64,000 bases of DNA from Uloborus plumipes (lineage: Eukaryota > Arthropoda > Arachnida > Araneae > Uloboridae), in the NCBI GenBank assembly GCA_038373865.1, contig JAXGGA010003935.1, forward strand, positions 1-64,000. Direction: 5' to 3'. Positions within the stretch are counted from its first letter, which is position 1, and each line of letters opens with the position of its first letter. This document shows positions 1 through 64,000 of this stretch, piece after piece. The notes under the pieces were generated by a model. It did not search any database. It was not told where the DNA came from and worked only from the letters and a program-made list of their open reading frames with translations. The position numbers and the translations under genes are program-made.

Positions 1-780
1 CTTTGTGGAGAGCAAATTCAGACATGGCGTATCGATTAAAAAGGCCAAGAAAAAATTATATTTCTTAAGGATGAAGGAATTGAAAAAACGGCTCGAACTC
101 ACGATTTGCCCCTTAATCCTACAAAACTTCAACTTCAGTCAAAAACAGCACGTGACAGCATAAGTAGATGAACAACTGAATCGGAATGCATAAAAAAAAA
201 CAAAGAAATGTGCCTGAGCCTTTTCGAACAGAGTGTCCCAAATAAGTCAAATTTTAATGTGAAAAGCAGCATATGTATCATCGTGACTAAAAAATGAACA
301 GTACTTTCTTTGATAAAAATTAGTAAAATTGGGATGGCCTAGATGGATTACACAGGCCTACAAAAAAAAAAATTTTTTTGGTGCCTAGGATTTTTGAGCA
401 TATTTTAACTATAGTTGTATAGCTAAATCTAAATATGCAAGCAGTTTTTCTGTATCAGCTCTAGATTTTTAGATAATTTCTAAATAACAATGCTTTTTTC
501 TATGTAATACTCTCAAGTATGAGTGTTGTAAAATTTATACAGGGATAGATTCTTGTATATTTTCCTTATTGTCTGTCTACTTTTGTAACCAATTGAAGTT
601 AAAAAAATAATATTTATGAAACAACTAATTATTATTAAAAAAATAATCATCATTTTAATTCATTTATTATAAAAAGAAGACTAACAAAATGAGATATATA
701 ACTGACTGGTTGAGCTTGGTAGTTCCTTGTTTCTTGTGCCTCTGGGATAACAGAGACAAAATGCGTCACTGGGTTAGAAA

Positions 781-1146
781 CAAAACCGTCATTTCGAATT
801 TTCCGTGGGGGGGGGGGGGGCAAAGGGTGTATACACAATGTAAATTTTCCAAGAAATGGCAAAAAAACATGCCTACTTACATGTAAATACCAGGGACGTC
901 ATTTAAAGTTTTTTCCCGGGGGGGGGGGGGGCAAAGGGTCCAAATACAATGCAATTTTCACCGGAAAACATCAAAAACCACGCCCACTTATATGTAAATA
1001 CATTGATTTCTCAAAGCCAGGGGCAGGGTGAGGGCAATTGACCCCCCCTGCCCCCCTAAATGACGGGCCTGGTAAATACATTGATTTCCCAAAATCGGGG
1101 GGGGGGGTCAATTGACCCCCCCCTGAACCCCGAAACGACTTGCCTG
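781..1146. mobile_element. hAT-type MITE (outer copy), split by a second copy
   Basis: Flanked by perfect 8-bp duplications GTTAGAAA (773-780 and 1147-1154). Left end CAAAACCGTCATTTCG, right end inverted-like ...CGACTTGCCTG. G tract near 808-820. The same element type is inserted at 891-1071, so the original length was about 180 bp. The 8-bp duplication and CAG...CTG-type ends are typical of the hAT superfamily. Confidence 0.85.
891..1071. mobile_element. hAT-type MITE (inner copy)
   Basis: 181 bp, with perfect 8-bp duplications GTAAATAC (883-890 and 1072-1079). Ends CAGGGACGTCATTT and AAATGACGGGCCTG form ~14-bp terminal inverted repeats. A G run of ~13 lies next to the left end and C runs next to the right end. 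Inserted into an older copy of the same family. Confidence 0.9.
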
Positions 1147-2556
1147 GTTAGAAAAGAATAGCCTAGGAGAGAAAACATGGGATGTTGGGGAAAAGAATAT
1201 CATCAATGATCCTTTAGTTCCAAGAGAGAAAATCATCTTTCCAACACTGCATATCAAGCTGGGTCTAATGAAGCAGTTTGTAAAGGCTCTTGATAAGAAT
1301 GGATCATGCTTTGCTATAGGGGAAAAAATGCCTCAGGAATATTTGATGGCCCACAAATAAGACAGCTGATTAAAGACCTTGACTTCATAAATTCAATGAT
1401 TGAAATTAAACTAAAAGAATATAGAATGCATAGAGGATCGCCATCAAGGAAGATGGGATACTCCCTTGATGGCAGATTACTGCTGGATTTTAAAACGCGG
1501 CATTGTTCTAAAATACATTCAAGAATGTCACGCAAAAGAAGTTTTCGAAATGTTCAGTGAGTAATTGGTTTAAATAATGATTTTTTCTATTTTCTTTTGT
1601 ATATAATAAATACAATCTGTGTAAAATAATAAAAATTGCTTGTGTAATTTGTTTCTTTAAACCATGGTTTTTCTTTTTAAATAGTGTTATGTACAATTCA
1701 CTAAAATGTTGATATCTTAAAATTTCGAGCTGATAGGAAAAAACTAATAGCATATTTGAATTCAGGGCATCAAATTCATAAGAAATCACCTCTAAAATCT
1801 TCGGCACCAAAACCACTGTTGACTAATGTTATAATTCTTTTCGCGGGACTTGAGAAATATCCAATGATCATATGCTGTGCTGCTTTTACCATTAAAATCT
1901 GGGTTATTTGGGACACTCTATCCTAAAAGGTTCAGGCACAATTCTTTGTTTTTTTTTTATGCATTCCGATTCAGTTGTTCATCTACTTATGCTGCCACGT
2001 GCTGTTTTTGACCCAAGTTGAAGTTTTCTAGGATTAAGCGGCGAATTGTCAGTTCGAGTCGCTTTTTCAATTCCTTCATCCTTAAGAAATATACCTTTTC
2101 TTGGCCTTTTTGCTTGATACGCATGTCTGAATTTGCTCTGCACAATGTAAAAAACAGTGTACTACCATACTTAGAGCCGATTTAAAAGACAAAAAATTAA
2201 TAAAGTATGGTTATTTCCAAATTTCGGCTTCCAAACTTTCTCGTCTTCTGTACACGAGAACTTCAGAGCTTTTGAGATTTTGATTATTTATTCAGCAATC
2301 TCTGCACTTTATATTCGAATAAAAAAAGTCCCGCCTTCCCTCCACCAATCACATTTCAAGGGATATTTGAATAAAATCTGACTATTGTCTAAACTTTTGC
2401 AACAATGCAAAAAAATGTCTTTTGCAATGTCCAAAATTTGTTTCCAGTTATATTTTTAAGAACTCCAGACACGTATTTGGGACTATATTGAGTACTTGCA
2501 ATAAAAATTTGAAAGCATTTCGTTGAGTAGTTTTATTTTTATTCATATATTTGCAT

Positions 2557-2582
2557 TTTGTCTAAACTTTTGCATCGCAGTG
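2557..2582. mobile_element. Tc1-like terminal fragment
   Basis: TTTGCATCGCAGTGTA at 2567-2582 reads on the other strand as TACACTGCGATGCAAA, a Tc1/mariner-style end. The same TTGTCTAAACTTTTGCA string occurs in direct orientation at about 2385-2401, so these are remnants rather than one intact element. Confidence 0.4.
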
Positions 2583-2873
2583 TACCTCACGCCATAACGC
2601 AATTCATGTTAAAATAAGGCTTTCCGTGGGTAATAAATGTGAAAAGTTAAAGAGGAAAGTGAAGAAACATGCTTATTTTTTAAAGAAAAAGAAATTTTTT
2701 TGTTGAGAAAAAAATTGGCGCGTAAGTGAAATATTAAATATTAGAGCGACGCATAAACGAATGAAATTATCATTATTTTACTATGTAATGATCCGACGTA
2801 TAAGTGCAATATAAGTGCCTATGTATGAAAATTGACGTATAAGTGCAAATGGTTCATAATGGAGACGGTGCAT

Positions 2874-5401
2874 CAGTGGCGGCTCGTGCCATAACTTAGT
2901 GGGTGGGCCCGCAATTATATCTTTCCCCACTAATGCTTACACAGATACAATGAAGGAAACAAGTTAGTAAACTAATGCTGAGCGACTTAAAATAATATTT
3001 AATTTTATTAATACAAATTTGCATTGCAAAATTATCTCACATTTGATTTGATACATAGGTTTTATATTTTAAATGTTACACCAGCCTTAAGCGATCAATG
3101 TAATACTAATGACAATGTTTTCCACAGACGACCGACTTTCAAAATATCACTAATGTTTCTCTCATAATTTTGCCATTTTCGGACAGTGAAAATATTCATC
3201 ACATCAAAAGTGTCACCCCTCAAGGCGGCGCACCTCCTCAAACATTACGGGACTACACTCAAAAAGAAAAAGAAAATTTCTGCCTAAAAACACCCCCTCT
3301 CTCCCCCTAAAAATTTCGACAATCTGCACCATGACTTTCTGAAAGCCTCCATCAAATTAAGGAACTCATAAAGTAAATGACTAGATCTAGGCATGCTTAC
3401 ATTTTTTTTTTAATTTGGATACAAATGTTGCAATTTTAGTTCATGAAAAAACAAATCCTAACGGTGTTAGAACTTTAAAATGTCACTTTTATAGCTATGA
3501 TACTTTCAATTTTAATGCATGTATATGTTTTTAAATAAATTGGAATACACTGGAGTTTGACCAGTTATGGTCCCACTCGCTTACCTATGGTCGTACTCAA
3601 ACTAGTAATGAGATGAATCGAATTATTTTCAGGAAATACACAAAGAGTACATAACAATATTAAAACACTTATTTTTCTTACAATATAATCAAAATTAAAG
3701 AATCTTGACTACCGGTTCGAATACCATTAAAATTAAAACACAGATAACTGACTAATTTAATTATGTTTATCAGAATATTTGCTTAACTCATAATAACCTT
3801 TTCGGATACATGATTTGACTGACAGTCATCAATATGTGTTATATGCTCATTGCTCATATGTTAGAAATAAAAAATCTTGCAGAACGCCTAGTTTTTTCCA
3901 ACCATTAGGTACCGTTATTAAACTTTGATATAATATATTTATTTAACTAGATTGCTTTTAAACAATATTTAATATTTCATATATTATAAACCTTCAGGAA
4001 AATATATTGCAAAATATAGTTTTTAAATGTTGCGAAATTTTATGTCCACGTGTTTCTTGAATTATGAAGCAATTTGTAAAATAATAATAATTTACAAAAT
4101 AAATGTATTCATTTATACATTTTAAGCTGAATATAGTTTTTATATACAGTAGACTTTGATCCACTCAATATTTTTATGAACGTTCAATGTTTTAAGTTTT
4201 GTTTTTTCTGGTTACTGCTTTAGTGTATTTGTAGTAGAAGGTTAATGTTACGTGTCATAAGATATAAGAAAAAATGCGCAGTAGCAAACTTTTTATTCAA
4301 CATCTAAGTGTTTTTTCGGACATTAAAATCCCTTTGAGTGTGATAATATTAGTTGTAGGGATGATCATCAAAGAGGGGGAGGGGGGGGCAGACTACTTCA
4401 TTGATATTTTAGGGGGCGGGGGTTAGTCTCTCGTTAGTCCTGGATATAAATGCAGTCATGATTCGGCTAAATAAATGTAGCATTTGGAGCTTAAGAATAC
4501 TTATCACTTCTCCAAGCATTTATAATGTCACACCCGGCAGGATGACAAATTCCTAGAGTTCATACAATACTTACAGACTTTTTAATATATTAACACAACA
4601 CTGCGACAAATGAGATTAAATTCAAACTAATACCAAGAAAATGGCAAACGCACTACAAGTCAAAAATAAAGTCTTCATACAAAAATTTTGAGAATAAGAA
4701 TTTCAAACGCAAATTAATAAATAAAATATGCATGCATTGTATTATAAATAGGTGAGGGGGGGTGGTAATGAAACTGGCAATCTCTATGCCTGTTAGTAAT
4801 AGGTGTTGAAAATTAAAAAAGAAAGACTAAAAAAAAAGAAGACGTGTTATAAAAATCAATAAAAGAAAAACCAGGAGAGCGGAATGAAAAGCAAGTTTTC
4901 TCCCTAACAACAGGGGCCAGACATTCCCTGCTCCTCTGTAACCAGTGAGGGACACTTCCCTCTCCACCGCTTTGGTTAGGGACAAAGGGAAATTTTGGGC
5001 CAGATAAAAAATGCCCACTTGTCGATTGTTACAATGGGGTGTCATCTCTCACTGCTCTTCTTAATTCAGCCATTGGGATTGGCTAAAATCGGGGGCTTGG
5101 CGAGGGCCGCTTTGATCTGGCCCACGAATTCGTTCTTAAAGCCGTGCTAATGCGAAGCGCTTAGGTGCGAAACGCTAAAATTGATGGAGTTTGAAAACTT
5201 TTTTGTGCTGTATTAGCAATGTGGTGGGGGGGGGGGGGAGCTGAAGGTTTAAAATATATTTTGTGCCCTATGTTTTGTTTTGTTTTTTTTCTTTTTTGTT
5301 GGTTGAAATACAAAACGATTATATTTTATTCGGCATTTTTTTCCTTCCAATTTTTCTGGGTGGGCCCGGCCCACCTGGCCCATAATGAGGAGCCGCCCCT
5401 G
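2874..5401. mobile_element. 2.5-kb hAT-type element, non-autonomous
   Basis: Flanked by perfect 8-bp duplications CGGTGCAT (2866-2873 and 5402-5409). Ends CAGTGGCGGCTCGTG and, inverted, CAGGGGCGGCTCCTC match, with further paired GGGTGGGCCCG blocks inside each end. The interior is A+T-rich with no reading frame above ~80 codons and no recognisable transposase. It also holds G runs at ~4375-4420 and ~5222-5238. Confidence 0.85.
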
Positions 5402-5409
5402 CGGTGCAT

Positions 5410-7070
5410 AAGTGAGGCTTCACTATATTTGTTTTCTGATCGAGTCGCTGAAGATGCGGTCTGAGGATGAAGTCATATTCCCCTCCTCCTCCTCATCATC
5501 CTCAAAGATTAAGTTTAAAGCCTGTTCTGGCTTCTTGTTCCAACTACCATTTTTTAAGTGCTCATGTCTTTTGGCTTGTTGTAGAAGACAGCTCTAGGAA
5601 GGCTCCTTCACTTCAGATGCGAGACATGGTCTTTCCAACTAGTGCGGTATTCATTAAGCTTTTCATGGAGCTTAAAATCTTTAAAACATTTTCTAGAGTC
5701 TTCATTTCTTATTTTGACCATAAGTGGGCAGCTTTTTATAGATATCAGGTATCGCATGCCTGGAATCTGCTTCTCTCACTAGTACACAGAGTTAAAGTTC
5801 AAGGGTATAGTGCCGTAAGCAAAAACTTCTTCACTGACTTTGCTATTTCAGGGCTCTAATGGCCCTAACATTTCGTCCCAATATGTTATGCCCACAATTA
5901 ACTTTTTATTGTTCCTCTATTCAGTTAATCTAAGATATAAATAACTGATCAACGTTTCAAACAATAAAAACTAAAGAGAAATAAAAACAATATGTATTTT
6001 TGATGTAGAAAATGTGTTTAATGTGAGAAATGGGTCGATTGAAAAGTGAATTTTGACTTTCGTTCTCCAACTTAGCCGGTGAAATTTTTTTTAGGATTGA
6101 AACATTGGAAGCAAAAGTGGCGTCTACGAATAGGTGAATTTCGTTCTCCTAGCTTATAGGTAAAAATACTAAAATTAATCTATTGAAGGAAGGCATCAAC
6201 AGAAAGATGAGTTTGATTCTTCTACTTAACTGGTAGAATAATATGTAGAATAAAATACTGAAGGCGACATGGTGGCGTAAACGAAAATGTGAATTTCACA
6301 CTCCAACTTGATGTGGAACAGTTTTGGTTCATCCGAAAGTAAATGAAAGTCTGAAAGCGTGTTATTAACATTCCTCGAAACTGTTCAACATAAACGTTCC
6401 GTTGTTTGAATGTGTGGGTCGTTGTTTAAATAACGCGTTAGTCATGATTTCAGTGGGAGACATTTAGAGAAAAGTAGTTCGCGAAAGAATTCTAGGTCAA
6501 AAAAATTTGTTTTCTCGTAAATGAAAACCACAAAGCAAACTCCTCTCAATTAAAATACCTTTTGTAATCTAACTTCCCTTCCGCTCCCTCTCTCTCTTTT
6601 TCTCAAATCAGAAATTTAAATTATTTTATTCTATTGAAGTAACCTGGTAAGACGCATAGCAAAAATAGCTACCACTAAGAAATAAATATTTAATAAATGC
6701 AAATGCCGAAACAGCATAGGATCTTTATTTGGTAAAATAAAAATATGCGAATCAATTCTTCCTGCTGAATAAATGAAGTCCTGTTTTAACTTCAATGATT
6801 TATTTTTGCTCCTTTATTACGATCTCGTAAAATGGGATGCACCCCCTCCTTTTCATGGAAACTTTTTTCTTCCATCGATCTGATATATTTTGCTTTCAAA
6901 TGTTCTTTGTCCTTAAAAAGGTATATTCGAAATAATGTGTTGTCTTAGAAAATCAACAGAAAGATATTCAGCAGAGATATTAAAATATGTATTTTGACGT
7001 TTGGGGAAAATAGACTTGCTTCGTCGTAAGTGAACTTCTTTTACAAACACGTTAGTCTGAGCATGTTCTA
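5410..7070. other. Non-coding stretch with diverged ~80-bp repeats
   Basis: No supported gene. Four loosely similar units around 6041, 6131, 6203 and 6283 each carry a 'GTGAATTT..(C)TTCTCC/TA(A)CTT' core. A CT-rich tract at 5480-5510 gives a misleading short reading frame. Otherwise plain A+T-rich sequence upstream of exon 1. Confidence 0.4.
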
Positions 7071-7235
7071 CCGTCATTTAGGGGGTTCAGGGGTCAATTG
7101 CCACCCCCCTGAATTAGAGAAATCAATGTATTTACCTATAAGTGGGCATGGCTTTTGATGTTTTCCGATGAAATTGCATTGTGTTTGGATCCTTTGCCCC
7201 CCCCCCCCCTGGAAAAACTTGAAATGACGTCCCTG
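7071..7235. mobile_element. hAT-type MITE, same family as 891-1071
   Basis: About 165 bp in reverse orientation to the 891 copy. Left end CCGTCATTTAGGGGG (outer bases lost), right end GAAATGACGTCCCTG; C tract 7199-7209. No clear target duplication, so an older copy. Ends 92 bp before exon 1. Confidence 0.75.
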
Positions 7236-7327
7236 TTGCTAAAGTAGATAAGTTTAAGCAAATGGTAGGCGTTGGATGCTCCTGTTTCGGCATATATCTG
7301 ACATTATCATTTTTTTTCCTTTCGAAG

Positions 7328-62344
<55,017 letters not shown>

Positions 62345-63216
62345 GTAAGGCATTAACTTTTTTTTTCTTTCAGTAATAATATATTTTAAGTGAATTAATT
62401 GATAAGCACAAACACAGCTTACTTTACTAAAACAAAGTACATTTTTGCTCAAAATTTAATTTGTGGTGACATTAACTGTGAGTAAATAGTATCTTGTGAC
62501 AATGCAATTCTCTCTCTCTCTCAGTATTAAAATAAAATACATTAACTTATTTACGTAGTAGCATACCTCGCTAATGGAAATCATTATTTTACTATTTCAA
62601 ACATTTATTACATTATTTTTTAATGTTTCTTTCATTTCTCTTTGATTGCATTTTCGTTTCTGCGAAAGTGTTCGGATTTATAAATCTCTAATAGAGAAGG
62701 AAAAAAAGAAAGGAAATTATGAATTTGACTTGTGTGTATGTCTGTGGCATTGTAGCTCTTAAACGAATGAACTGATAATGATAATTCTCTCTATTTTTAA
62801 TTCAAAAGTTGACTTCATTGAGAGTATTTACCGCTAGATCTCTTTGTAGTATTTTAAATGCCGTTAATAAAAATTAAAAATCCCAAAAATTAGCATTTTT
62901 ATCAGTTCTGGCAGTGAATAACAGACCGACTTTTTCTACGTATGATGGTGTTAGTTTGGAACTTGCAATTATATAGAACGAAAACTTTTTAGTGAATGTT
63001 AAATACAATTCTAAGCCTTTATTCACGGCATCGATTGCGGTTTCTTCGTTGGCAGATAAGAAGAGAAAGTACAATGATTACATTTTTTTATTGACAAAAA
63101 ATACTTGCAATCAATGGTTTCAAAAGGATTCAATGTTTCTTCTTGATTCTGCTTTTGTGACTTTCTTTTCTTCTTTTTTTATGATTTTCTTTCTAGTTCC
63201 GTGCTTTCCGATGCTA

Positions 63217-63595
63217 TACTGCAAAAATTTAACTGTTGTTTTTACAGTATAATTCTGGCAGCCGAGGTTCGAAATTAAAACTGTAAAACGCACTGCAATA
63301 AATGGTGAAGCTAAGAATTTTACAGTTTCTTACTGCAAAGCAAGCAATTTTAGTTTATTGCCGTAAATTTAGCTGCGTTATGTTGTAAAAGCAACAATAT
63401 AATACTGGCAGCAGAGGTTCCAGTTTAAAGCTGTAAAATGCACGGCGATAAACTGTAAAATTAGTAATTTTACAGTTTAGTACTGTAAAGTTAGTGATTT
63501 TACAGTATATTACCGTAAAATTAGAATTAAAAATAGTTTATTACTAGAAACTGAGATATATTATACTGTAAAAACAACTTTAATTTTTTCCAGTG
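63217..63595. mobile_element. CACTGCAAAA MITE, copy 3
   Basis: (T)ACTGCAAAAATTTAACTG at the left and TTTTTTCCAGTG at the right, TA on both sides, and a partly duplicated interior of AATTTTACAGTTTATTAC-type units. 379 bp. Confidence 0.72.
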
Positions 63596-63844
63596 TATCT
63601 AAAAGAAAGAATTTATTTAAATTGTATATGTGTTCTGAACCACGAGATTCAATCTAATATGATTTTAAAAAAATCTCAATTTAATATTTCTTTTTGTTCC
63701 ATCCAAATGAATCAGCGGCAACTTCTTTTCTCTATTATTCTATATTGCTTCCTTTAGCTGCTTCTGTTAATGCGCTTGAGTAGGGATATTCAAATCAAAA
63801 ATGCGATTTCTACGAATACACATCCATGTCAATATTACTTGATA

Positions 63845-64000
63845 CACTGGCGGAAAAAAAAATCCCAACACCAAGAAAAAATTGTCGTAGAATAATGAAA
63901 TTTGGGTAATGCAATTGTCTAGTTAACATGTTTAATTGATTAAATGTACAAGATCACTGGCTAATTTAAGCTCAAGAAAATGCTGTGCAAATGCGAAATT
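63845..64000 (+). mobile_element. Left end of a Tc1-like element, cut by the window
   Basis: TA then CACTGGCGGAAAAA...ATCCCAACACCAAGAA resembles the terminal repeat of a Tc1-type family that I recall from arthropods. The rest would lie beyond 64000, so size and coding state are unknown. Confidence 0.55.

Larger units (their letters stand above)
680..1560 (+). pseudogene. Degenerate copy of a multicopy metazoan 'hypothetical protein' gene, disrupted by MITEs
   Basis: Three blocks in different frames resemble an uncharacterised protein family present in many copies in arthropod and cnidarian genomes: CFLCLWDNRDKMRHWV (~735-777), LVPREKIIFPTLHIKLGLMK (~1214-1273) and GIFDGPQIRQLIKD (~1336-1377). 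A frameshift near 1306-1320 separates the last two. A MITE inserted right after the first block (781-1146). Function unknown; the resemblance is from memory, not a search. No intact reading frame remains. Confidence 0.7.
1..2146. mobile_element. DNA-transposon-like element with ~290-bp inverted ends
   Basis: Positions 1 to ~285 reappear inverted at ~1850-2146 with high similarity. Shared landmarks include AGAGCAAATTCAGACATG, GGAATGCATAAAAAAAA and AGTGTCCCAAATAA. The left end may run out of the window. Between the arms lies a dead gene fragment interrupted by nested MITEs. Superfamily not determined; no target duplication can be read because the left border is at the window edge. Confidence 0.75.

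Noticed and set aside
5467..5859. 130-codon plus-strand frame
   Set aside because: Begins in a CT-rich simple tract, no family resemblance, low-complexity start.

Overview
This is eukaryotic nuclear DNA. It is A+T-rich, has large introns and no bacterial gene layout. The base composition, the arthropod-type repeat families (hAT, Tc1/pogo and piggyBac miniature elements, tRNA-derived SINEs) and two multicopy 'hypothetical protein' pseudogenes common in arthropod genomes point to an arthropod. An arachnid such as a spider is my best guess, held with low to moderate confidence.

One protein-coding gene occupies the window on the + strand: the internal part of a VPS13 gene of the VPS13A/C type (the insect Vps13 ortholog group), a bridge-like lipid-transfer protein. 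I resolved 31 consecutive coding exons between 7328 and 62344. They join in frame at every junction into 4548 nt (1516 codons), collinear with roughly residues 150 to 1640 of human VPS13A as I remember that protein. The exons for the N-terminal chorein segment lie upstream of the window. Those for the C-terminal half (VAB, ATG2_C-like and PH-like parts) lie downstream. Two introns use GC-AG splice sites, and the reading frame requires them.

Layout: 1-7327 is intron or 5' flank filled with transposons: a long-inverted-repeat element with a dead gene and nested hAT MITEs, and a 2.5 kb hAT-type element. 7328-23126 holds exons 1-4, separated by a 9.9 kb intron with a SINE, hairpin elements, a CpG-rich island and MITEs. 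23127-32248 is a 9.1 kb intron with a second long-inverted-repeat element carrying an unrelated dead gene. 32249-62344 holds exons 5-31 more densely, with many introns carrying one short MITE, often within about 100 bp of an exon. 62345-64000 is intron with a MITE and the left end of a Tc1-like element running out of the window.

I found no autonomous transposase, no intact second gene and no convincing new multi-gene system. The unusual content lies in the repeat architecture (perfect 8-bp target duplications, nested insertions, long hairpins, G/C tracts), the two GC-AG introns, the lack of a recognisable FFAT core in the linker where VPS13A has one, and two candidate regulatory segments in introns.
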